The notes under the pieces: generated by a model
What the model was told of the DNA's origin: nothing
The model's input: the letters and a program-made list of their open reading frames with translations, nothing else
The model's database searches: none
Position numbers and translations under genes: made by a program
NCBI GenBank assembly: GCA_937864365.1
Contig: CALMJT010000200.1
Span: 1-51,682 of the forward strand
Source: an uncultured Alteromonadales bacterium
GTDB taxonomy: Bacteria > Pseudomonadota > Gammaproteobacteria > Pseudomonadales > Cellvibrionaceae
Direction: 5' to 3'
Length of the DNA: 51,682 nucleotides
Shown: positions 10,085 to 17,728 of the stretch, piece after piece
Layout of the letters: every line of letters starts with the position of its first letter
Numbering within the stretch: the stretch's first letter is position 1

Positions 10085-10111
10085 AAAAAGCCCGTCTAAA
10101 CGGGCTTTTTT
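10085..10111. terminator. Hairpin terminator downstream of the FKBP gene
   Basis: AAAAAGCCCGT, loop CTAA, ACGGGCTTTTTT: an almost perfect stem with a T run on either strand. It follows the FKBP gene on the minus strand. Confidence 0.85.
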
Positions 10112-10144
10112 GTGGCGCTATTTTCAAAGCAATCAACAGCTGTA

Positions 10145-10936
10145 TTAACCTTCAGAATCTTCGCTGGCTTCTTCTTCGGTTTCAGCGGGTAATGGCTTGT
10201 CGCCAACGGTCAACAAATCAACTTCGAAAATTAAGGTTGCATTTGGGCCGATCTCACCGCCGGTACCACCTGGGCCGTAAGCAAGTTCAGATGGGATGTA
10301 CAATTCCCACTTAGAACCTTCAGTCATTAATTGTAATGCTTCGGTCCAGCCAGGAATCACTTGGTTTACACCAAAGGTGGCAGGAGCATTACGGCTGTAT
10401 GAACTGTCGAATTCAGTACCATCAATCAAAGTACCGCGGTAATGAACGGTAACCTTGTCGGTTGGTCCTGGTTTTTCACCGGTGCCTTCGGTAATAACTT
10501 TGTATTGAAGACCCGATTCGGTGGTTACAACACCTTCTTTCTCACCGTTTGCCGCTAGGAATTCAGCGCCAATTTTTGCGTTTTCTTCACCGGCGACACG
10601 CGCTGCTTCTGCGGCAGCTTCTTGAGCAGCTTGTTGCTTAGCAATCATCACTTGTTGGAAAGCTTGCATGGTTTCTTGCATTTGCTCATCGGTTAAGCGA
10701 GGTTCTGCGTCGGCTTGCAAATCTTCAAGTGCTTGAGTGAGTGCTGGAATGTCTAAAACAATGTCGTCACGCTGAAATTGACGGCCAATGTTCAGGCCAA
10801 AAATGTAGCTGACTTTTTGTTCCATGGTTTCAACTGCTGCAGTCTTAGCTACCGCTTCTGGCTCGGCTTTCTCACCGGCACAGGCCACAAGCAACAACGA
10901 GCCTGCGACAGCGCTGGCTAATAATTTCAATTTCAT
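10145..10936 (-). CDS. FKBP-type peptidyl-prolyl isomerase lipoprotein (FkpA/Mip-like)
   Basis: A 263-residue isomerase that speeds cis-trans change at proline peptide bonds during folding of envelope proteins. It has a lipoprotein signal with lipobox LVAC (Cys19), so it is membrane-anchored. An FKBP-N dimerisation helix domain follows (about 40-130, VSYIFGLNIGRQFQRDDI then a Gln/Ala-rich helix). The C-terminal FKBP domain contains VTVHYRGTLIDGTEFDSSY, VIPGWTEALQLM, YGPGGTGG and LIFEVDLL. The tail is acidic. Its position next to the AlgP-like gene matches the Pseudomonas arrangement of an FKBP isomerase beside algP. Symbol left blank because FkpA, Mip and FklB types are hard to separate by eye. 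Confidence 0.93.
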   Translation of the reverse strand: MKLKLLASAVAGSLLLVACAGEKAEPEAVAKTAAVETMEQKVSYIFGLNIGRQFQRDDIVLDIPALTQALEDLQADAEPRLTDEQMQETMQAFQQVMIAKQQAAQEAAAEAARVAGEENAKIGAEFLAANGEKEGVVTTESGLQYKVITEGTGEKPGPTDKVTVHYRGTLIDGTEFDSSYSRNAPATFGVNQVIPGWTEALQLMTEGSKWELYIPSELAYGPGGTGGEIGPNATLIFEVDLLTVGDKPLPAETEEEASEDSEG

Positions 10937-11270
10937 TGTTTAATACCCTTAATTACTCGTTTATTTATCTTTTAAAAGCGTCGTGGTTTGACTGACGGTC
11001 TTAGCAAGCGCTTACAAAATACCGAAGATCAGTTTTTGTTAATCAGATTCGAGTCTCGGCTCAGTAAAAATATCCGTAAAAACCAAAAACGGCTGTCGAT
11101 TCTATCGCCGCAAGACTAAAATTTGAAATGTCTTATGGAATATTCACTGTCAAGAGTTCGAATTTTGATAAATTTCCTTCCTAATTAGCCTTCGGTAATT
11201 CTCTAAAGGGTGCTTTGTTGGGTTAGTAGTTCTATCAAAAGAGCATTTGCCGTCAAATTTTCGCGCGATA

Positions 11271-11320
11271 AGTTATTGAAATTGTGAAGAAATTGGGCAT
11301 TGTATTTTCAATTTCTGACC
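11271..11320 (+). repeat. Dispersed intergenic repeat, copy 1
   Basis: Begins AGTTATTGAAATTGTGAAG and ends TTTTCAATTTCTG. It carries inner arms AGAAATTG and CAATTTCT, 13 bases apart. It matches copy 5 (46228-46274, opposite strand) at 39 of 43 aligned positions and is less close to copies 2-4. Confidence 0.7.
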
Positions 11321-11466
11321 AATGAATAATTCTTGGTAAGTGAATCACCGGTTCTTAAGATGTTAAAACACCGGTTTTATACCCACAATTAAATGCCAAA
11401 TTGCCTCTAAAAGGGTTGCGCGATTGATTATCGAATATCCCCGATTCTCAGTTGTGTGAATTTTTA

Positions 11467-11592
11467 ATGGCAAAAACTCAGATTTTTTCGAAATTGGTAT
11501 TCAAAAATCAATACTATGAAAAGTATCTAAATAGCGTTTTTAGAATTTGTGATAAAAATGTCAGCGTTAACGACAGTAACCACACTGACTAA
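11467..11592 (+). CDS. Possible 41-residue small ORF
   Basis: ATG to TAA, beginning MAKTQIFSKLVFKNQYYEKY. No Shine-Dalgarno is visible upstream and I know no homologue. It is listed only because it is one of the longer ATG-initiated frames in the spacer; chance is the likeliest explanation. Confidence 0.12.
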   Translation: MAKTQIFSKLVFKNQYYEKYLNSVFRICDKNVSVNDSNHTD

Positions 11593-12392
11593 TTTGCCAG
11601 TTATTGTCATATTCAAGAATATCCATTGATGTTTATCGTGAATTATTTATCTATTAAAGAGTACGTTTGTCAGTTATCTATTCGCAATTGATAAATAAAA
11701 TATTACAAAAACATTGAAAACCGACATTAGTGATAAATTTATGGGAAGCCTAACCGGGTTTTTGTTAAAAAGAACTACTGTTAATAACCTAGATTCGATT
11801 AGGCGACCTCAAGCTGCGCAGGCTTTGTGTTAATTAGCAAAGGCGGTATTGATAAACTAAAGCAAGCGCAGAGTGAGCTTGTGTAAAGGTTAGATTTTAA
11901 AGCGCACTTTTGAGGCATTGTTGAGCAGCATTATGTTACAGGGTGCTAACTAAAACCCGCGGTGCACCCTATGTATTACGAATTTGCTGAAAATTATCCA
12001 AGAAAACTTCAATAAAAGGCTAAGCAACCTAACCCATCAATGCGCACATTTACTGTTGTTCATCAAAAGCAACACGGGTTTTGGTAGGATTTGGAAAAAT
12101 CCGTTGCGCCTACTTTGCACCTAAATAGTTTTACAAAATTGAACCCTACTAAGGTTGTATGAATAAAGCGTTAAATCTCGAAAACACGGCTTTGCAACTG
12201 TCTACAAAGCTGGGTTTGATAAATGAAATTATTAGCAAAAAAAACTCAATTGGGAATTGATCGTGAAGCAACGGTCAAATAATTGAATTTTTTTTATTTT
12301 AATTTGCAGAAAACATACATTTTTCGAAAAAACAGAGTTATTATAATTTTGTTTAGATAAGAATATTCATTAATTTTTTACAGGACACTCTC

Positions 12393-13622
12393 ATGGCCGC
12401 CCGAAAGAAAACCGTGGTTTCAATTGCGGATCTTGAAAAGCAAATTGCCAAGGTCAGCGAAGATCTCAATAAAGCTCGTCAAAAGAAAGTTACCGATGCG
12501 CAAACGGCATTGGCAAAAGCAGAGAAAACTGTAACTGCTGCTAACAAAAAATTAGTGGCGGCCCAGTTGAAAGCAGACAAGGCGGCTAAATCTGCCAAAA
12601 CTGCTGCTCAAATTGCACGAGCTGAAAAAGCGAACGGTGAAGTTGAATTGGCTAAAGTTAATTTAGATTTGGTGGCTGAAGAAGCGGCCGAATTAAAAGA
12701 AGGCATTGCTGCTTTACAAGCCGAACTTAAACAAATAGAAGCTGTTTCTGCTGCTATTGACGCCCAAGCCAAAAAGTTAGGCGTTACTGAAAAGAAAGCC
12801 GCGCCAGCGAAAAAAGCGGGTAGACCAAAAGCAGCTGCTCCAAAAGCGGCAACGGCTAAGGCAGCTCCAGCGAAAAAACGTGGTCGTCCTAAAGCGGCAG
12901 AAGTTGCAACTGAAGAAGTTGTAGAAGCTGCGCCAAAACGTCGTGGTCGTCCTAAGGCTACTGCACCTGCGGCAGCACCTGCAAAAGCCGAAGCGCCTAA
13001 AAAGCGCGGTCGTCCTAAAGCGGCAGCAGCTGCAACCGAAGAAGTTGTAGAAGCTGCGCCAAAACGTCGTGGTCGTCCTAAGGCTGCAGCGCCTGCGGCT
13101 GAGCCTGCAAAGGCCGAAGCGCCAAAAAAACGCGGTCGTCCTAAAGCGGCAGCGGCGGCTGAACCAGAAGCGGCAAAAGTAGAAGCGCCTAAAAAGCGTG
13201 GACGCCCAAAAGCGGCCGTGACTGAAACCGCAGATGTGGAGGCACCCACGCCAAAAAAGCGCGGACGCAAACCGAAGGCTGAAGTAGAGCCTGAGGCTGA
13301 CTCCCCAAGTCAAACCGCTTTATTTGCAACCCCAACCCCTGAAATAGAAGAGGTTGGGAAAAAAAAAGAAGAAGCCGAAAAGGTTGAAGCTTCAACCCAA
13401 GCGTCAGTCGTTAGTGAAGAAGAACAAGACTCCGCCGCGAATGACGCAGCAGATGCAGTTGAAGCAGCGTTTGACGAAGAAGAGTCATCCACTGAAGAAA
13501 ACGTCGAGTCTGAAGACGACACCGTCGGCGAAGAAGTCGAGTCGCAAGACGTTGAAGAAGACGCCGATGAGGATACGTCGTCGAATGTGGTAAGAAGTTT
13601 ATTCGACACTCCTAAAAAATAA
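12393..13622 (+). CDS. algP: AlgP-like histone-H1-like protein with AT-hook repeats
   Basis: A 409-residue protein in three parts. Residues 1-130 are a Lys/Ala-rich helical coiled coil (IADLEKQIAKVSEDLNKARQ). Residues 135-300 carry repeated Ala/Pro-rich linkers with basic KKRGRPKAA or KRRGRPKAA units, six of them RGRP AT-hook cores plus AGRP and RGRK variants. The rest is a strongly acidic tail rich in Glu, Asp and Ser. AlgP of Pseudomonas has similar KPAA-type repeats, is described as an H1-like regulator linked to alginate genes, and sits beside an FKBP isomerase as here. It is expected to bind minor grooves of AT-rich DNA. A 126-bp duplication is visible in the repeat part. AGGA precedes the ATG and a terminator follows. 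Confidence 0.8.
   Translation: MAARKKTVVSIADLEKQIAKVSEDLNKARQKKVTDAQTALAKAEKTVTAANKKLVAAQLKADKAAKSAKTAAQIARAEKANGEVELAKVNLDLVAEEAAELKEGIAALQAELKQIEAVSAAIDAQAKKLGVTEKKAAPAKKAGRPKAAAPKAATAKAAPAKKRGRPKAAEVATEEVVEAAPKRRGRPKATAPAAAPAKAEAPKKRGRPKAAAAATEEVVEAAPKRRGRPKAAAPAAEPAKAEAPKKRGRPKAAAAAEPEAAKVEAPKKRGRPKAAVTETADVEAPTPKKRGRKPKAEVEPEADSPSQTALFATPTPEIEEVGKKKEEAEKVEASTQASVVSEEEQDSAANDAADAVEAAFDEEESSTEENVESEDDTVGEEVESQDVEEDADEDTSSNVVRSLFDTPKK
12906..13157 (+). repeat. 126-bp tandem duplication inside the algP-like gene
   Basis: The segment beginning GCAACTGAAGAAGTTGTAG at 12906 recurs at 13032 with few changes. The period is 126 bp (42 codons), and each unit carries two AT-hook motifs. The repeat stays in frame, so unit number can vary without breaking the protein. 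Confidence 0.8.
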
Positions 13623-13642
13623 ACAATCTCTTTTGAGACGTT

Positions 13643-13671
13643 AAAACGGGGCTTAATGCCTCGTTTTTTTT
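13643..13671 (+). terminator. Terminator of the algP-like gene
   Basis: AAAACGGGGC, loop TTAAT, GCCTCGTTTTTTTT: a stem with one G-T pair and a long T run, about 20 bp after the stop codon. Confidence 0.88.
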
Positions 13672-14046
13672 ATTGGTTAAAAACACCTTTAGACGCTCCT
13701 GATTACTTCCGCCAAGATTTCCGATTTCCTTATAATTCCAATCACTTCCCCTGTTGAGGTCGGCAATACATTCATGTGTTGCGGAAAACTCTGTTAATAA
13801 AAGTTACTGTTAATCAAAGTTTCTGTTAACAATTCTAACGGGTGTGCCTAAATTATTTGCCAAAAACTTCCGACCAGCCTTGGTCAATCAGCATCTGCTT
13901 TTATACGACTATTTATAGTTATCTTTTTAGACGCTTATTATTACCGTTTAAGATTGCGTCGCTGCGTTAAGAGTTGAAGTTGGAATTTATACGATGATGT
14001 ATTGCTGCGTGCAATTTACGGTAACCGAAAATACCCTAAGCTAAAT
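13672..14046. other. Convergent spacer with dispersed repeat copy 2
   Basis: About 375 bp between the 3' ends of the algP-like and TIGR02444 genes. Apart from repeat copy 2 it shows TTACTGTTAATCAAAGTTTC followed by a near copy (TTTCTGTTAACAATTC). No gene seen. Confidence 0.5.
13711..13748 (-). repeat. Dispersed intergenic repeat, copy 2 (diverged)
   Basis: On the minus strand it reads GGAAGTGATTGGAATTATAA then GGAAATCGGAAATC. It aligns to copy 3 (AAGTGATTGAAGTTGTGAAG then AAATTGGAAATCGC). It is the most diverged copy and lacks the right-hand arm. Confidence 0.45.
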
Positions 14047-14670
14047 TCAGCTATTAATCGTATGCGTGTTGGCGTCGAATACCTGTTGTCCCGCTACCAA
14101 TAGCTCCCGTAATGTTTTAAGTACCGGTCTTGGTAATTGGTAAAAAAGCAGTAATTGTTTCAGGTTATGCTGACTAATATCGTTACTATCGCAAGTGGCT
14201 TTTGTTTGATTGAATGTTTTTGTTTGTTCAAAAAGCAATCGCTGTTGATGTTGCTCTGCCAGTAGCTCCAGTTTTTTGACGATGTCTCTTAAAACCGAGC
14301 GTTTAGCAAGATTATCTGTGGTATGCGCTGGCAGTTGCGGGGACATATGTTGAGTTATCGGTTGCGTTATCTCAGTTTTTAGTTGGATGCGTATCTTGCG
14401 CAGCATTATGGTTTGTTGATCAAATTGCGTGATCAACTGCGTGCACTGTTGTAAGTCGCTTGGCGAACAGGTTTTATCGAGCAGCGTTGACCAAATAAGC
14501 CAACAGATTAGATTAACATTAACAAGGTGCTGATCTTGTAGCGCCAAACATTTCTCCGCAACCTGCGGTTGGGCATAAAATTGCCACGAAAATTTCCACA
14601 GTGGATTATTCAGCGCTGAGTGATTTGAATGATTCACTGAAATTACCTTTAACACGTCATCAGATTTCAC
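14047..14670 (-). CDS. TIGR02444 family protein
   Basis: A 207-residue protein of the TIGR02444 family. The hallmark N-terminal block is NPLWKFSWQFYAQPQVAEKC, followed by ALQDQHLVNVNLICWLIW; Pseudomonas members begin with the same LWxFaxxxYxxPxV pattern. Function is unknown. It sits beside the YheS-like ABC-F gene, as I recall for Pseudomonas and relatives. It is predicted cytosolic and helical. The start is GTG and is divergent from the ABC-F gene with only 36 bp between starts, so the two promoters must overlap neighbouring coding sequence or each other. Confidence 0.8.
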   Translation of the reverse strand: MKSDDVLKVISVNHSNHSALNNPLWKFSWQFYAQPQVAEKCLALQDQHLVNVNLICWLIWSTLLDKTCSPSDLQQCTQLITQFDQQTIMLRKIRIQLKTEITQPITQHMSPQLPAHTTDNLAKRSVLRDIVKKLELLAEQHQQRLLFEQTKTFNQTKATCDSNDISQHNLKQLLLFYQLPRPVLKTLRELLVAGQQVFDANTHTINS

Positions 14671-14706
14671 TACTCTGTTTTGCCTCTGATGCGTAGAATG
14701 CGCGCC

Positions 14707-16614
14707 ATGATTACATTAGATTCCATCAGTTTACAACGCGGTGCTAAGCAACTTTTAGAAGGTGCTAGTTTACGTATTTTTCCGGGACACAAAATTGGCG
14801 TTATCGGCGCTAATGGTAGTGGTAAATCCAGTCTATTTAAATTATTACTTGGGCAATTACAGGTTGATGCAGGCAACTGTTTCATTCCTAGCGATTGGAA
14901 AATCGCTCATATGGCCCAAGAAACCGAAGCCAGTGAGCGTGGCGCCAGAGATTATGTGATCGACGGTGACTGGCATCTGCGCGCGGTTGAAACACAAATT
15001 AACAATCACGACGACGTTGATGGCGAACATCTGGCCAAACTCTACGCGGAGTTTGAAGAGTTGCAGGGTTATACCGCCGAGCAGCGAGCGTCTAAACTGT
15101 TGGACGGTCTAGGTTTTAGTCCATCTGATTACACGCGTCCGGTCAGTGATTTTTCCGGTGGTTGGCGCATACGATTGAATCTGGCTCAGGCATTGATGTC
15201 GCCATCGGATTTATTGTTACTGGATGAACCGACCAACCACTTAGATTTAGATACCACCGTTTGGCTGGAAGGTTGGTTGCAAGCCTATACCGGCACCTTA
15301 TTAATTATTTCTCACGATCGCGATTTTCTCGATAACGTGGTTACCGAAATCGTTAATTACGAAGCGCGTAAATTAATTGGTTATGGCGGTAATTACAGTG
15401 CTTATGAACGACAAAAAGCACAACGCCTTTCGCAACAACAACAAGCTTTTGAAAAACAACAAGCTCGAAAAGCCGAAATCGTCGATTTCGTTCGTCGTTT
15501 CCGCGCCAAGGCGTCCAAAGCCAAGCAAGCGCAAAGTCGTTTAAAAGAATTGGAGCGCATGGAAGAAATCGCACCGGCACATATTGATTCACCGTTTCAT
15601 TTCTCCATTGCCTGCTCTGAAAAAGTATCTGTGCCTTTATTAAGTCTTTCGCAGGCAGATCTCGGTTATGGCGACAAAGCCCTAATTAAAAATGTTAATT
15701 TATCCATCAGCGTTGATACTCGCTTAGGTTTATTAGGCGCAAACGGTGCTGGTAAATCAACGCTCATTAAAACTCTCGCCGGTGAATTAACGTTATTGAA
15801 TGGATCGAGAACCTGCGGCGAGCATCTAAAAATCGGCTATTTTAACCAGCATCAATTAGAAGCGTTGGATATGCAGGCTTCTTGTGCACTGCATTTACAG
15901 CGTATTTCGCCTAAGGCTCGCGAACAAGAAATTCGTAATTTCTTAGGCAGCTTTGGTTTTATTGGTGATCGCGCGCTAGAAACCATCGAACATTTCTCCG
16001 GTGGTGAAAAGGCGCGTTTAGCTCTCGCAATTGTTGCTTGGCAAAAACCCAATCTCTTGTTGCTCGACGAGCCAACCAACCATTTGGATTTGGAAGTGCG
16101 TCATGCGCTGACCGTTGCTCTGCAAGGTTTTGCCGGTGCTGTAATTGTGATTTCTCATGATCGGCATCTATTGCGTAATACCGTTGACGACTTTTTATTG
16201 GTTCACGACGGTTGTGCAGAACCTTTTGACGGCAGTTTAAATGATTACCAAAAATGGTTAAGCGATAATAAAAAAGCCGAAAAAGCCGAAAAAGACGCGC
16301 CTGCCCAATCTCAAGTTGTGCAAACTCTTGATAAAGCAGATCGTAAAGAGCAGCGACAAAAATCTGCGGCTAAACGCGAGCAGTTAAAACCGTTAACACA
16401 AAAGCTTAAAAAGCTAGAGCGTGACATTGAAAAGCTGCAAGCAAAATTAAGTGAGCTTGAAGTGATACTGGCGGATAACAGCTTATACGAAGATGCTGAT
16501 TCAGCTGAGCGCTTGCAAAAAATGCTAAAAGATCAGGGTGCTGCCCGTGAGCAATTGGCGTCATTGGAAGAGCAGTGGATGGAGGTCAGCGAAGAGCTGG
16601 AGGCGCTGTCTTAA
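14707..16614 (+). CDS. ABC-F family ATPase, YheS-like
   Basis: A soluble protein with two ABC ATPase domains and no membrane segment, hence an ABC-F protein. Domain 1: Walker A GANGSGKS (about 34-41), signature SGGWRIRLNLAQ, Walker B LLLLDEPTNHLDLD. A P-site tolerance motif linker with a charged helix follows (ERQKAQRLSQQQQAFEKQQA). Domain 2: GANGAGKST, signature SGGEKARLALA, Walker B LLLLDEPTNHLDLE. The C-terminal about 100 residues form a coiled coil. ABC-F proteins act on the ribosomal E site. The start at 14707 (MITLDSISLQRG) is the family start; an ATG at 14680 would add nine residues that overlap the divergent promoter. Length 635 fits YheS. Confidence 0.93.
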   Translation: MITLDSISLQRGAKQLLEGASLRIFPGHKIGVIGANGSGKSSLFKLLLGQLQVDAGNCFIPSDWKIAHMAQETEASERGARDYVIDGDWHLRAVETQINNHDDVDGEHLAKLYAEFEELQGYTAEQRASKLLDGLGFSPSDYTRPVSDFSGGWRIRLNLAQALMSPSDLLLLDEPTNHLDLDTTVWLEGWLQAYTGTLLIISHDRDFLDNVVTEIVNYEARKLIGYGGNYSAYERQKAQRLSQQQQAFEKQQARKAEIVDFVRRFRAKASKAKQAQSRLKELERMEEIAPAHIDSPFHFSIACSEKVSVPLLSLSQADLGYGDKALIKNVNLSISVDTRLGLLGANGAGKSTLIKTLAGELTLLNGSRTCGEHLKIGYFNQHQLEALDMQASCALHLQRISPKAREQEIRNFLGSFGFIGDRALETIEHFSGGEKARLALAIVAWQKPNLLLLDEPTNHLDLEVRHALTVALQGFAGAVIVISHDRHLLRNTVDDFLLVHDGCAEPFDGSLNDYQKWLSDNKKAEKAEKDAPAQSQVVQTLDKADRKEQRQKSAAKREQLKPLTQKLKKLERDIEKLQAKLSELEVILADNSLYEDADSAERLQKMLKDQGAAREQLASLEEQWMEVSEELEALS

Positions 16615-16699
16615 TTTCTACACAAGTGCGGTTTGTATTGAGCGTCAAATTAGTATGAATATAAATAGCGAGTATCAATATAAACGGCACTGCTAAGAC

Positions 16700-16759
16700 C
16701 AATACAGCGTTTATCAATACAATGCTTATCGAGACAACGTTCATCAATACAACGTTATG
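16700..16759 (+). repeat. Four-unit 15-bp tandem repeat
   Basis: Units are CAATACAGCGTTTAT, CAATACAATGCTTAT, CGAGACAACGTTCAT and CAATACAACGTTATG. The degenerate units are exactly 15 bp. The preceding 40 bp (GAGTATCAATATAAACGG) look like a more decayed extension. Confidence 0.75.
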
Positions 16760-16869
16760 AAAGTATAGAGGCAACTCTGATTAGCCTAGAGTTTTGATTA
16801 GCCTAGAATTTTCTGGATTAAGATAGAGCTTCCTGCGACGCTAGGAAGTATCGCCTATTTCAGAACGGT

Positions 16870-16918
16870 AAGTGATTGAAGTTGTGAAGAAATTGGAAAT
16901 CGCATTGTGGATTTCTAC
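16870..16918 (+). repeat. Dispersed intergenic repeat, copy 3
   Basis: Reads AAGTGATTGAAGTTGTGAAG, then AAATTGGAAATCGCATTG, then TGGATTTCTAC. It shares the left half with copies 1 and 5 and the AAATCG centre with copies 2 and 4. Confidence 0.65.
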
Positions 16919-16919
16919 T

Positions 16920-16951
16920 CGCTGATGAATTCATTAAGGAATTCATCAGCG
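16920..16951. repeat. Perfect 13-bp hairpin after repeat copy 3
   Basis: CGCTGATGAATTC, loop ATTAAG, GAATTCATCAGCG. The arms are perfectly complementary. There is no T run on either side, so it is not a classical terminator; it lies two bases after repeat copy 3. Confidence 0.8.
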
Positions 16952-16966
16952 TCTCCCGAAGGTGCC

Positions 16967-16999
16967 ACCGCTTTAGTTGTTTTGTAATTCTAAAGCGGT
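16967..16999. repeat. 10-bp inverted repeat downstream of cytochrome c5
   Basis: ACCGCTTTAG at 16967-16976 and CTAAAGCGGT at 16990-16999, 13-base loop, ending 11 bp before the cytochrome stop codon. It may act as a 3' stabilising hairpin or weak terminator for the minus-strand gene; no T run follows. Confidence 0.5.
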
Positions 17000-17009
17000 A
17001 ACAGAGAAA

Positions 17010-17426
17010 TTACTTGCTGTTGTCAACCATGTACTCGATGCCAGCTTTAATTTCGTCTTCAGAACAATCTAAACACAAACCTTTTGGCGGCATAGCGTTA
17101 AAGCCGTTCCAAGCGTGATCGAACAGAGTATCTAAACCTTTGGCAACGCGCGGACCCCAGTCACCTGCTTCACCAAACTTAGGTGCACCAGACACGCCAA
17201 TTGCGTGGCAAGTGGTACATTTAGAATCGTAGATTTCTTTACCGCTGCGTGGACCTGACGCCACAGGCGCCGCAGGTGCTGCTGCGCAAGGCTCACCAGA
17301 CATGCAAAGCTCACCCACAGGGGCGATTCGCTTTTGAACGCCTTCAGATACTTCGTCTGCTTGGCTAAAACTAACAAACATTAAGCTGGCTGCGGCGATG
17401 GCGAAAGTCGCTTTTTTTAAGGTCAT
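17010..17426 (-). CDS. Cytochrome c5 family protein
   Basis: A periplasmic monohaem c-type cytochrome of 138 residues that carries electrons to terminal oxidases or other acceptors. A signal peptide is visible (MTLKKATFAIAAASLMFVSF, cut after SQA). The haem motif is CTTCH (70-74), the axial Met is Met112 in FNAMPPKG, and the extra Cys pair CLDC (118-121) is typical of cytochrome c5. An unusual Ala/Pro linker with two more Cys (Cys41, Cys47) lies before the haem domain. I chose the ATG at 17426 because an upstream start at 17522 would place 32 non-signal residues before the leader. GAGAAA precedes it. Confidence 0.93.
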   Translation of the reverse strand: MTLKKATFAIAAASLMFVSFSQADEVSEGVQKRIAPVGELCMSGEPCAAAPAAPVASGPRSGKEIYDSKCTTCHAIGVSGAPKFGEAGDWGPRVAKGLDTLFDHAWNGFNAMPPKGLCLDCSEDEIKAGIEYMVDNSK

Positions 17427-17728
17427 AAGATTTCTCACTAACGGCTGGGTCACTTCTGCAATCACGATTTTTCCCTCATGAGCTTTGTGCGAATAATTCA
17501 AACGGGCGGCGATTATACCCACAAACCACGTAGTGGTGAAAATTTATCGCGTAATGGAAATTTAATTTTATCAATTTCTTATACGCTGTTTGATCTAAAT
17601 AGGTGAATAATTCGAAAACTTTCTGCGAAATGAATCCATTTGCTTTAAGAAAGTCAGGATCATTCTGCCGACCTACGACCGTTACAGTCGTGATTTGGGT
17701 GTCAATGACAAGGAATTTTACGATCTTA
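17427..17728. other. Spacer upstream of cytochrome c5
   Basis: About 300 bp. It should contain the cytochrome promoter and the end of the upstream transcript. I see no ORF; a small ACGAC/GTCGT hairpin near 17676 has no T run. Confidence 0.4.

Larger units (their letters stand above)
10937..12392. other. Long AT-rich spacer between the FKBP and algP-like genes
   Basis: About 1.46 kb, divergently flanked, with no ORF I trust. It holds one copy of the dispersed repeat (11271-11320), a repeated CACCGGTT near 11350 and 11372, an inverted repeat AGGGTGC...GCACCCT around 11940-11968, and a weak 41-codon ORF. The last 150 bp before the algP-like gene are extremely A/T rich. Both flanking promoters must lie here. 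Confidence 0.6.
16615..17009. other. Convergent spacer rich in repeats and hairpins
   Basis: About 395 bp between the ABC-F and cytochrome genes. It contains a 15-bp tandem repeat (16700-16759), a doubled TGATTAGCCTAGA (about 16778-16807), dispersed repeat copy 3, a 13-bp-arm hairpin (16920-16951) and a 10-bp inverted repeat (16967-16999). No gene is supported. Confidence 0.7.

Noticed and set aside
12608-13270. 220-codon minus-strand ORF opposite the algP-like gene
   Set aside because: It is the antisense shadow of the Ala/Pro/Lys repeat coding sequence; its repeated composition mirrors the repeats and it has no family pattern of its own.
16586-16774. 62-codon minus-strand hydrophobic ORF
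   Set aside because: Its hydrophobic run is produced by the 15-bp tandem repeat read in frame, and it overlaps the end of the ABC-F gene.
17550-17600. Sixth copy of the dispersed repeat
   Set aside because: Only AGAAATTG is shared and the flanks do not align, so it is not distinguishable from chance in AT-rich DNA.
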